Shown: positions 19,076 to 27,454 of the stretch, in pieces
Numbering within the stretch: the first letter of the stretch is position 1
Layout of the letters: each line of letters starts with the position of its first letter
Origin: Actinomycetota bacterium
Lineage (GTDB): Bacteria; Actinomycetota; Thermoleophilia; Solirubrobacterales; 70-9
Direction: 5' to 3'
Assembly (NCBI GenBank): GCA_018268575.1
Contig: JAFDWF010000200.1
Coordinates: 1-41,669, forward strand
Length of the DNA stretch: 41,669 nt
Made by a program: the position numbers and the translations under genes
Notes under the pieces: generated by a model
What the model was told of the DNA's origin: nothing
The model's input: only the letters and a program-made list of their open reading frames with translations
The model's database searches: none

Positions 19076-19076
<1 letters not shown>
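18783..19076 (+). CDS. gatC: Asp/Glu-tRNA amidotransferase subunit C
   Basis: The 97-residue GatC wraps GatA and GatB in the trimeric amidotransferase. [19 protein letters not shown] is the conserved N-terminal helix, and [11 protein letters not shown] followed by LRADQP and a Pro-rich end match the family. GTG 18783 has TAGAAT 7 nt upstream. The stop TGA shares its A with the gatA ATG (TGATG), giving tight coupling. Confidence 0.95.
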
Positions 19077-20618
<1,542 letters not shown>

Positions 20619-20626
<8 letters not shown>

Positions 20627-22106
20627 GCTGGAGGCGGTCATCGGCCTTGAGATCCACGTTCAGCTGGCGACGCGGACGAAGATGTTCTGCGGTTGCGCGC
20701 TCAGCTTCGGCGACGAGCCGAACGTCCACACCTGCCCGATCTGCCTCGCTCACCCGGGCGTCTTGCCGGTGCCGAACGAGGAGGCGGTCCGCTTCGCGTT
20801 GAAGATCGGGATGGCGCTCGGCTGCGAGATCGCCCCGCGCTCGATCTTCCACCGCAAGAACTACTTCTATCCCGACAACCCGAAGGCCTACCAGATCAGT
20901 CAGTACGACATCCCGATCTGCGGCGCCGGGAAGCTCGGCGAGATCCGCATCACCCGCGCCCACCTCGAGGAGGACGCGGCGAAGACGATCCACGTCGGTG
21001 AATCGGGGCGGATCCACGGCTCCGCCGCCTCGCTGGTCGACTTCAACCGCGGCGGCACGCCCCTCGTCGAGATCGTCACCGAGCCCGACCTGCGCGGCGC
21101 CGCCGAAGCGGCCGAGTGGGCGCGCCTCCTGCGCGAGACGGTGCGCCAGCTCGGCGTCTCCGACGTGAACATGGAGGAGGGCAGCCTGCGAGTCGACGCC
21201 AACGTCTCGGTGCGCCCGGCCGGGACCGAGGAGCTCGGCACGAAGACCGAGCTGAAGAACATGAACAGCTTCCGCTTCCTCCAGCGTGGGATCGAAGCCG
21301 AGCTCGAGCGCCAGCGCGAGATCGTCGGCGCGGGAGGGACGGTCGAACAGGAGACGCTCCACTTCGACCCGGCGAGCGGCGATCTGACCTCGCTGCGCTC
21401 GAAGGAGGAAGCCCACGACTACCGCTACTTCCCCGAGCCCGACCTGGTCGCGATCGCGCCGACCGAGGCGATGCTGGCCGCGGCGCGCGAGTCGCTGCCG
21501 GAGCTGCCGGCCGAGCGCCAGGCGCGCTACGAAACGGAGCTGCGCCTCGACCCCGAGCAGGCCAAGCGCTTCGCGGGCGACCCGGCGTTGAGCGAGTACT
21601 TCGAGGCGACGTTCGCGGCGACGCGCGCGGACTCCGAGACCGAGGACGATTCGCAGTCCGACACCGCCGCGATCGAGCCGCGCGTGGTCGCCAACTGGGT
21701 CAGCGGCGATCTGATCGCGACCCTCCGCGCGGCCGACAAGACCGACGAGGATTTCCGCGACCCGACCGTCCCGCCCGCCGCACTGGCCGCGCTTGCCGCG
21801 CAGGTCGCGACGAAGGCGATCTCCCACGGCAGCGGCCGCAAGGTCCTCACGATCTTGGTCGAGGAGGGTGGCGACCCGAAGGCGATCGTGGAGCGCGAGG
21901 GTCTCGCCCAGATGGGGGGCGATGACGGCGAGCTCGCCGCGATCGTCGCCGCCGCGATCGAGGGTGACCCCGCTGCCGCCGAGCAGATCCGCAGCGGCAA
22001 CGGCAAGGCGATCGGCGCCATAGTCGGCGCCGTGATGCGAGAGACGAAAGGCCGCGCCGACGGCGGCGAGGTCAATCGCCTGATCCGCCAGCAGCTCGGG
22101 CTGTAG
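20619..22106 (+). CDS. gatB: Asp/Glu-tRNA amidotransferase subunit B
   Basis: Kinase-like subunit that phosphorylates and amidates Glu-tRNA-Gln or Asp-tRNA-Asn. The 495 residues start [16 protein letters not shown]. Four cysteines in MFCGCALSF and HTCPICL form the zinc site, and [33 protein letters not shown] and [13 protein letters not shown] are family hallmarks. The C-terminal helical and tail domains that hold tRNA (about 300-495) are complete. The frame is open from 20469, but GTG 20619 follows GGAGGGG and begins the conserved sequence. Repeat copy B follows immediately. Confidence 0.97.
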
Positions 22107-22177
22107 CTGGGGTGCGGGCCGGGTTGAGCCGGCGCCCGGGCCCCAGGGCCTGGACCGGACCGATCGGAGCCCAGGCG

Positions 22178-22233
22178 CCCGGCCTTTTCGGAGGCGACCC
22201 GGGCAGGCTATGGCCGCCTCCGAAAAGGCCGGG
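22178..22233. repeat. Repeat B left hairpin
   Basis: A perfect 19-bp stem (22178-22196 with 22215-22233) encloses the 18-nt loop ACCCGGGCAGGCTATGGC. The stem has TTTT/AAAA where copies C and D have other paired bases. Confidence 0.85.
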
Positions 22234-22319
22234 TCATGAGGAGACGGCGGAGGGTCCCGGCGAGTGGCGGGGATCGTGGAGGGAGGCGCGCCGGAGGACG
22301 GTTCCTCATCGCTCGGATC

Positions 22320-22369
22320 CTCCCTCGTAAACCTGGGCACACCCTGGTGTGCCCAGGTTTACGAGGGAG
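22320..22369. repeat. Repeat B private palindrome, 24-bp arms
   Basis: 22320-22343 pairs perfectly with 22346-22369 around CT. Its sequence does not recur in the other copies. It lies between the left hairpin and the conserved core. Confidence 0.9.
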
Positions 22370-22796
22370 CTCTTGAACATTGTGGACCGATGGTGGATCG
22401 CACGTCTCCCTGACGAATGCGACGTCTCCGTGACGAGGCCGAGGAAAGACGCCACGAAGACCGCACGATCTGCGCGGGTCCCGTCTGGGAGATGCATGAT
22501 CCGGCGGGATCCCCGCCGGATCATGGTCGGTCGGTGACGAAGCCTCCACGATCGCAGGGAAGGCGTATGCCTTCGCGGGGAGGTTCGGAGGCCCCGTCTC
22601 GCGCTGCGTGACCGTGGAGGAGGCGTGGGATCCGTGACGTCTCCTTCACGTCTCCTGCGCGGTTCCCGGCGTCTTCGTGACGGGCACGGTCCCCGGCGCG
22701 GTGAGTTCGCGGTGATGGCCGCCATGCGGAGACAGGTGCGAACGCACCCCGGTGCGATCCCTGGCCCTGGCCCGGACCCTCTGCCGTTCCCCCCAT

Positions 22797-22856
22797 GACC
22801 CGGCCTTCTCGGAGGCGGCCACAGCCTGCCCGGGTCGCCTCCGAGAAGGCCGGGTC
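22797..22856. repeat. Repeat B right hairpin
   Basis: A perfect 21-bp stem (22797-22817 with 22836-22856) encloses loop GCCACAGCCTGCCCGGGT, the reverse complement of the left loop but for one base. Confidence 0.85.
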
Positions 22857-22904
22857 CCTTTGGCGTCCCGCCAGCGCTCCCCTCTTCCCCTCAGACCCCA
22901 TTGC

Positions 22905-22910
22905 TAGCGT
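22905..22910 (+). promoter_or_regulatory. -10 box TAGCGT before SanA-like gene
   Basis: TAGCGT lies 7 nt before ATG 22918, shortly beyond repeat B. The spacing selects this start over the longer open frame from 22795. Confidence 0.5.
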
Positions 22911-22917
22911 TCACAAC

Positions 22918-23730
22918 ATGAAGCAACGGCTCCTGAGCGGTTGGCGGCTACTGACCTGGCCCTGGCGCAGGTTTCCGAAGACGATCGGGGGGCTCACCGG
23001 GCTGGTCGCGGTGATCTGCCTGATCGTGGTCGGCTCGAACGCCTACATCCTGTTGACCACCGACGGGGAGGCGACCGCGGACGTCGCCGACGTGCCGCCC
23101 GCCGAAGTGGCGATCGTGCCGGGGGCGCTGGTGAATGCCGACGGGCAGATGAGCGGGATGTTGGCCGACCGGGTGAAGGAGGCCTCGTTGCTCTGGCACG
23201 CGGGCAAGGTGACGAAGATCCTCGTCTCCGGCGACCACGGCACCTGGGCCTACGACGAGCCCGACACGATGCGCAAGGCCCTCGTGCGCTACGGGGTGAA
23301 GCCGGAGGACATCTTCGAGGACCACGCCGGCTTCGACACCTGGGCGACGATGGTGCGGGCGCGGTCGATCTTCAACGTCCAGAACGCGGTGGTGGTGACC
23401 CAGGGCTTCCACATGCCGCGCGCCCTATACCTGGCCGAAGCAGCGGGGATCCACGTCTCCGGCCTGCTCGCCGACCAGCACCAGTGGGGCACCCAGGGCG
23501 AGAAGAGCGAAGTCCGCGAGGTCTTCGCCCGGGTGAAGGCGCTCTGGGACACGACCGTCGACACGCCCGCGATGGCCGGGCCGCGGATCCCGATCCAGAC
23601 CTCCGACGGTCGGGAAAGCTGGGGCCCGGCACCACCGCCCGGCACGCCCCCGGCGGGCTCACCGGATTCGAGCACCGCGGCCGCCCAGCTGGACGCCCGC
23701 GCCGCCCGCTTCAAACGCGACCACGCCTAG
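22918..23730 (+). CDS. SanA/YdcF-like DUF218 membrane protein
   Basis: A 270-residue protein with one N-terminal membrane segment (about 24-46) and an extracytoplasmic DUF218 domain (about 60-215). EVAIVPGALVNADGQMSGML, ILVSGDHG, MRKALVRYGV, AGFDTWATM and VVVTQGFHMPRALYLAE follow the SanA order, whose E. coli member affects envelope permeability to vancomycin. The last 55 residues are a proline-rich disordered tail. The exact reaction of DUF218 proteins is not settled. The gene stands alone and is convergent with the MFS transporter. Confidence 0.88.
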   Translation: MKQRLLSGWRLLTWPWRRFPKTIGGLTGLVAVICLIVVGSNAYILLTTDGEATADVADVPPAEVAIVPGALVNADGQMSGMLADRVKEASLLWHAGKVTKILVSGDHGTWAYDEPDTMRKALVRYGVKPEDIFEDHAGFDTWATMVRARSIFNVQNAVVVTQGFHMPRALYLAEAAGIHVSGLLADQHQWGTQGEKSEVREVFARVKALWDTTVDTPAMAGPRIPIQTSDGRESWGPAPPPGTPPAGSPDSSTAAAQLDARAARFKRDHA

Positions 23731-23756
23731 CGACGACCGGCCGCGAAGGCGCCACC

Positions 23757-23770
23757 GGGGCGGTCGCCCC
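23757..23770. terminator. Small GC hairpin between convergent genes
   Basis: GGGGC and GCCCC flank GGTC in the 63-nt gap between the SanA-like and MFS genes. A weak candidate terminator. Confidence 0.3.
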
Positions 23771-23793
23771 GCCGCCCCCGCCCCGCCTGGCTC

Positions 23794-25041
23794 CTAGCCC
23801 GGCTGGGTCGACAGCTCGGGCGCCGACAGCACCGTCCGCGGCCGCTGGCGCCATGCCTCGGCGGTGACCAGGAGGGCGACGAGGATGATCGCGCTGCCGA
23901 AGATCTCGAACGTCTCCTGTACGCCGAGCGGTTCGACCACGAGGCCCGCGATCACTGCCGGGACCGAGAGCGATCCGTAAGCGACCAGGTAGAAGGCCGA
24001 CATCGTCGCCGCCCGGTGCTCGGGCGGGATCGCCGACGACAGCGCCCGTAGGCCGCCGAGGAAGGCGATGCCGAACCCGGCGCCAGTGGTCACAGCGCCG
24101 ACGGTGAAGAGGAAGGCCGAGGTGGTCGCCGCTGCGGCCACGATCAGCCCCATCCCGGTGGCCAGCCCGAGCGAGCCGACGACGGCGCCCCGCCACGGTG
24201 CCCAGCGGCCGAAGAGGAGCTGGGAGGCGGCCCCGGAGATCGCCAGCATGAAGATGCTGAGGCCGCTCAGCAGGTGGGAGTCGGAGTGGTAGACGAGCGC
24301 CGAGAGCTCCGGCCCGAGCGAGAGGAAGAGCCCGCCGATCGACCAGGAGGAGAGCACGGCGAGCGACGCCAGCACGAACGGCCGCCGCACCACCGCGGGC
24401 ACGGAGGGCCGCTGCGGGGTGAGGCGGAGGCGCGCGTCGGGGGACACCTCGACCGGCTCCGCCATCCGCCAGGTCGCGACCAGGAAGCCGAGGAAGAGGA
24501 TCGCCAGCAGGACGTAGGGGAGGACACGGGGAGCGGGGAGGAACTGGACGATCGCGGCGGAGATGATCACCCCGGTGCCCATGCCGATCGTCGAGGCGAC
24601 GCCGTTGGCGAGGCTGACCGAGACCGGATCGCGGTTCGGGTGCAGGTCGAGCAGCGCGGCGCTGGCGGCGCTCAGCGCCAGGCCGGTCGCGAGCCCCTGG
24701 ATGCCGCGCGCGACGAACAGCCAGGCGACCGAGTCGGCGAGCATGAACGGTACCGTCACGATCGCCAGCGTCGCCATCGCGACGATCAGGACCGGCCGCC
24801 GGCCGACCTCGTCGGAGAGCCGCCCGGCCAAGAGCAGGGTGGCGAGGACGCCGAAGGCGTAGGTCGCGTAGACGAGGGTGAGCACCGTCGCGTCGAAGCC
24901 CCAGAGCTGACTGTAGGTGTCGTAGAGGGGTGAAGGGGTGCCGGAGGCGAAAAGCGCCATGCCGATCGTCGCCGCGGCGAGGAGGTAGGCGGCTTGGCGG
25001 GAGAGCGGGTGGCGGGCGAGGCGGAAGCGTGAGACTGACAT
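23794..25041 (-). CDS. Major facilitator superfamily transporter
   Basis: A 415-residue MFS protein with about 12 membrane helices, likely proton-driven export of small compounds. The loop after helix 2 reads GRLSDEVGRRPVL, the classical MFS motif A, and the second half has a degenerate copy (FGRWAPWRG). ASGTPSPLYDTYSQLWGF near the N terminus is typical of actinobacterial drug-efflux-like members. ATG 25041 is chosen because GGAG lies 6 nt upstream. It is divergent from an ArsR-type gene with a palindrome between them, so it is probably repressed by that regulator. Substrate unknown. Confidence 0.9.
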   Translation of the reverse strand: MSVSRFRLARHPLSRQAAYLLAAATIGMALFASGTPSPLYDTYSQLWGFDATVLTLVYATYAFGVLATLLLAGRLSDEVGRRPVLIVAMATLAIVTVPFMLADSVAWLFVARGIQGLATGLALSAASAALLDLHPNRDPVSVSLANGVASTIGMGTGVIISAAIVQFLPAPRVLPYVLLAILFLGFLVATWRMAEPVEVSPDARLRLTPQRPSVPAVVRRPFVLASLAVLSSWSIGGLFLSLGPELSALVYHSDSHLLSGLSIFMLAISGAASQLLFGRWAPWRGAVVGSLGLATGMGLIVAAAATTSAFLFTVGAVTTGAGFGIAFLGGLRALSSAIPPEHRAATMSAFYLVAYGSLSVPAVIAGLVVEPLGVQETFEIFGSAIILVALLVTAEAWRQRPRTVLSAPELSTQPG

Positions 25042-25074
25042 CGGCGGCTCCATCTGGATCGGCAAGTTCGATAT

Positions 25075-25090
25075 TTCCAAAGTTTTGGAA
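25075..25090. promoter_or_regulatory. Operator-like palindrome TTCCAAA-GT-TTTGGAA
   Basis: A perfect 7+7 bp inverted repeat, notably AT-rich, lies between the divergent MFS and ArsR-type genes and over the -35 region of the regulator. It is a good candidate for the regulator's own site, controlling both genes. Confidence 0.7.
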
Positions 25091-25102
25091 GTCAGGTAGT
25101 TG

Positions 25103-25108
25103 TAGCAT
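25103..25108 (+). promoter_or_regulatory. -10 box TAGCAT for ArsR-type gene
   Basis: TAGCAT lies 7 nt before ATG 25116 and overlaps the alternative ATG 25107, so 25116 is favoured as a leaderless start. Confidence 0.5.
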
Positions 25109-25115
25109 GTGGTCC

Positions 25116-25457
25116 ATGCCGTCAAACGCTTCTGTGACGAAGTCATCACGTAAGGAGCGGATCCGCCATCCGGAGGTCGAGTCGCTCGACCTGGCGACGA
25201 TCATGCGCGCCCTCGGCGACCCGCTGCGGATCGAGATCGTGCGCCTCATCGACGCCGAAGGCGAGATCCTCTGCACCGAGCTCTACGAGCGGCTCGGGCT
25301 GCCGAACTCGACCGGCAGCTACCACCTGCGCCAGCTGCGCGAGGCGGGCCTCGTCCGCGCCCAGGCGATCGGTCCGAAGCGGCGGCTCAGCCTCCGCCGC
25401 GACGACCTCGAATCGCGCTTCCCCGCCCTGCTCGACCTCATCGTCGACGACGCCTAG
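25116..25457 (+). CDS. ArsR/SmtB-type winged-helix repressor
   Basis: A 113-residue DNA-binding protein. MRALGDPLRIEIVRLIDAEG forms the first helices, CTELYERLGLPNSTGSYHLRQLREAGLV the helix-turn-helix, and AIGPKRRLSLRRDDLE the wing. The family metal-binding ELCVCDL sequence is absent, with only one cysteine, so an organic ligand is more likely than a metal. The divergent MFS gene and the palindrome at 25075-25090 indicate local autoregulation. The stop codon TAG lies in the outer end of repeat copy C. Confidence 0.87.
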   Translation: MPSNASVTKSSRKERIRHPEVESLDLATIMRALGDPLRIEIVRLIDAEGEILCTELYERLGLPNSTGSYHLRQLREAGLVRAQAIGPKRRLSLRRDDLESRFPALLDLIVDDA

Positions 25458-25577
25458 GCGAGTAGCTCCGCGAGGGGTGCGGGTGGCGTGGGTGGTCGAG
25501 CTGGCGCCCGGGTGGAGATGCGGGCCGGCGAGGGTTCGGGCCTGAGGTGGTTCAGGCCTGAGGTATTGGAGCCCCGC

Positions 25578-25639
25578 CGTCCCGGGCGTCCCGGAGGCGA
25601 CCCGGGCAGGCTGTGGCCGCCTCCGGGACGCCCGGGACG
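25578..25639. repeat. Repeat C left hairpin
   Basis: A perfect 22-bp stem (25578-25599 with 25618-25639) encloses loop ACCCGGGCAGGCTGTGGC, identical to that in copy D. Confidence 0.88.
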
Positions 25640-25733
25640 AGGGGTCTTGCGGGGGGAACTGGCGCAGGGACGGGCCGGCGCGGGGGGAGGACCCGGCGCA
25701 GGGACGGGTGCGTGGCGGGGAGATCGGCCACTC

Positions 25734-25764
25734 GCTGCCGTATGCGGATAGCGCATACGGCAGC
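25734..25764. repeat. Repeat C private palindrome, 13-bp arms
   Basis: GCTGCCGTATGCG and its exact complement flank GATAG. It occupies the same place as the 24-bp palindrome in copy B but is unrelated in sequence. Confidence 0.85.
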
Positions 25765-25870
25765 AGGGCGCCTCCGTGACGGGACGGAGGGATGCGACGT
25801 CTCCGTGACGAGGCCGAAGAAAGTCGCCACGAAGACCGTGCGATCTGCGCGGGTCCCGTAGGGGAGATGC

Positions 25871-25899
25871 ATGATCCGGCGGGATCCCCGCCGGATCAT
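25871..25899. repeat. Core palindrome centred on GGATCC
   Basis: ATGATCCGGCGGG and CCCGCCGGATCAT flank ATC. The same 29 bases occur in copy B (22496-22524) and, cut by the window edge, in copy A (1-23). Confidence 0.85.
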
Positions 25900-26138
25900 G
25901 GTCGGTCCGTGACGAAGACCCCACGATCGCAGGGAAGGCGTATGCCTTCACGGGGAGGTCTCAGGTCCCCGTCTCGCGCTGCGTGGATTGCCCGGGCCAT
26001 GGCACGGGCAAACCGTGGTCACGTGTTCGTGACCGTGGAAGAACTGTGAAATCTGTGACGTCTCCCTCACGTCTCCCGCGTAGTTCCCGGCGTCTTCGTG
26101 ACGGACCCCAGGGCCGGTGTGTCCGCCGTCCCTCCCGT

Positions 26139-26198
26139 GACCCGGCCTTCTCGGAGGCGGCCACAGCCTGCCAGGGTCGCCTCCGGGAAGGCCGGATC
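26139..26198. repeat. Repeat C right hairpin (partly decayed)
   Basis: A 21-bp stem with two mismatches encloses loop GCCACAGCCTGCCAGGGT, one base off the form in B and D. This copy appears to be losing pairing at this end. Confidence 0.8.
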
Positions 26199-26322
26199 CC
26201 TTCCCCCCCGGGCGCCAGCCGGCGACGCCCCCGTCCATCGGGCGTCCCCGGCGCACCTCTGTGGAACTGCTCGCCTGGTCCGCTCACCCAGGCTTCGCAA
26301 CCCACGCCGCCGGCGGAGCGAC

Positions 26323-26328
26323 TAGCTT
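26323..26328 (+). promoter_or_regulatory. -10 box TAGCTT before hydroxy-acid dehydrogenase
   Basis: TAGCTT lies 7 nt before ATG 26336, choosing this start over the frame open from 26261 inside repeat C. Confidence 0.5.
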
Positions 26329-26335
26329 CCCGGCG

Positions 26336-27454
26336 ATGCCGGAGGGTTGGGTCAACGTCTTCGATGTGCAGCGGGAGGCCGAGCGCAAGCTCGAGCCCGG
26401 TCCGCGCGGCTACTTCTCCGGCGGCGCCGGCGACGAGGTGACGCTGCGTGAGAGCGTCGGCGCCTGGCAGGGGTGGCGGCTGCGGCCGCGGATGCTGACC
26501 GGGGTCGAGGCGCCCTCGACCGCCGCCGAGGTGCTCGGCAAGCCGCTCCCGGTGCCGCTGCTGGTCGCCCCGGTCGCCTACCAGCGGCTGCTCCACCCCG
26601 AGGGCGAGAAGGCGATGGCGCGGGCCGCCGCCGCGGTCGGCACCGTGATGTGCCTCTCGACCCTCGCCAACGCGACCCCCGCCGACGTCGCCGCGGCGGC
26701 GCCCGGCGGCCGGCACTGGTTCCAGCTCTACCCCTTCCGCGATGGCGGCGTGACCCGGGCGCTGATGGCGGAGGCGGTCGGCGCCGGCTTCGAGGCCGTG
26801 GTCCTCACCGTTGACGCACCCCCGGGCGGCAGTCGCGAGCGCGACGTGCGCAGCGGCTTCACGATCCCCGGCGCGGTCGAGATCCCCAGCGTCGCCGCCG
26901 CCCTCGGCGGCTCGCGCACGGTCACGGTGGCGGAGACCTTCGACCTGATGGACCTGACCCTGACCTGGGACGACGTCGCCGGGATCGCCGCCGACGCCGG
27001 CGCGCCCCTCTTCGTCAAGGGGGTCGTGACCGCCGAGGACGCGGCGCTCGCGCTCGAGCACGGGGTCGCCGGGATCATCGTCTCCAACCATGGCGGCCGC
27101 CAGCTCGACCGCTGCGTGACCACCGCCGAAGCGCTGCCGGAGATCGTCGAGGCGGTCGCCCGGCGGGTCCCGGTCCTGGTCGACGGAGGAATACGCCGCG
27201 GCGTCGACATCTGCGTCGCCCTGGCGCTCGGTGCCGACGCCGTCCTCGTCGGCCGACCGGCCGCCTGGGGCCTCGCCGCGGACGGCGCCGCGGGGGCGGA
27301 GTGGGTGCTCCGCACGCTGACCCGAGAGCTCGAGCTGGCCCTGGCGCTGATCGGCGTCGCGACGCCGGCCGAGCTCGGCCCCGAGCACCTGCGGAGCGCG
27401 GGTCCGACGCGCGTATATTCGGGAGCAGAAGTGTCCGGTTCCAGCAGCTTCTAG
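26336..27454 (+). CDS. FMN-dependent alpha-hydroxy-acid dehydrogenase/oxidase
   Basis: TIM-barrel flavoenzyme oxidising a 2-hydroxy acid (lactate, glycolate or mandelate type) to the 2-keto acid, 372 residues. GYFSGGAGDE contains the substrate tyrosine (Tyr26). VAPVAYQRLLHPEGE, CLSTLANAT and WFQLYPFRD bind FMN. SNHGGRQLD holds the catalytic His252 and Arg255, and VLVDGGIRRGVDICVALALGAD with VLVGRP forms the phosphate site. Whether it acts as oxidase or dehydrogenase cannot be told. The permease gene follows directly after the stop, so they may share a transcript, though TATATT at 27414 may start a separate one. Confidence 0.92.
   Translation: MPEGWVNVFDVQREAERKLEPGPRGYFSGGAGDEVTLRESVGAWQGWRLRPRMLTGVEAPSTAAEVLGKPLPVPLLVAPVAYQRLLHPEGEKAMARAAAAVGTVMCLSTLANATPADVAAAAPGGRHWFQLYPFRDGGVTRALMAEAVGAGFEAVVLTVDAPPGGSRERDVRSGFTIPGAVEIPSVAAALGGSRTVTVAETFDLMDLTLTWDDVAGIAADAGAPLFVKGVVTAEDAALALEHGVAGIIVSNHGGRQLDRCVTTAEALPEIVEAVARRVPVLVDGGIRRGVDICVALALGADAVLVGRPAAWGLAADGAAGAEWVLRTLTRELELALALIGVATPAELGPEHLRSAGPTRVYSGAEVSGSSSF
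27414..27419 (+). promoter_or_regulatory. Candidate -10 box TATATT for permease operon
   Basis: TATATT inside the 3' end of the dehydrogenase gene, 35 nt before ATG 27455, is an unusually AT-rich hexamer for this window. It would give a leader of about 28 nt. Confidence 0.35.

Larger units (their letters stand above)
22107..22890 (+). repeat. Composite intergenic repeat, copy B
   Basis: This fills the 810-nt gap between gatB and the SanA-like gene. In order: left hairpin (22178-22233), private 24-bp palindrome (22320-22369), conserved core (about 22414-22612) with the GGATCC-centred palindrome (22496-22524), a block with paired GTGACGTCTCC motifs (about 22635-22685), and the right hairpin (22797-22856). 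The core is about 90% alike to copy C by eye. Frames inside it are open on the minus strand but carry no gene signals. The outer ends are less clear than in copy C. Confidence 0.8.
25454..26278 (+). repeat. Composite intergenic repeat, copy C (most complete)
   Basis: About 825 bp. The outer left end (25454-25481, CTAGGCGAGTAGCTCCGCGA) recurs in imperfect inverted form at 26251-26278, giving MITE-like terminal inverted repeats. Inside are the left hairpin (25578-25639), a private palindrome (25734-25764), the conserved core (about 25789-25980) with the palindrome 25871-25899, the GTGACGTCTCC block (about 26055-26105) and the right hairpin (26139-26198). No transposase frame is present. The left end contains the stop codon of the upstream regulator. 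A frame on minus reading MHLPYGTRADR is shared with copies A and B. Confidence 0.85.

Noticed and set aside
22320..22369. Private palindromes as ordinary terminators
   Set aside because: They have no T-run, are far from gene ends, and are too long and perfect; termination may be a side effect.
22107..26278. CRISPR array
   Set aside because: Repeats are few, long, palindromic and not regularly spaced; no spacers or cas genes.
22107..26278. Prophage, integron or insertion sequence
   Set aside because: No integrase, transposase or phage structural gene occurs in the window; only non-coding repeats.
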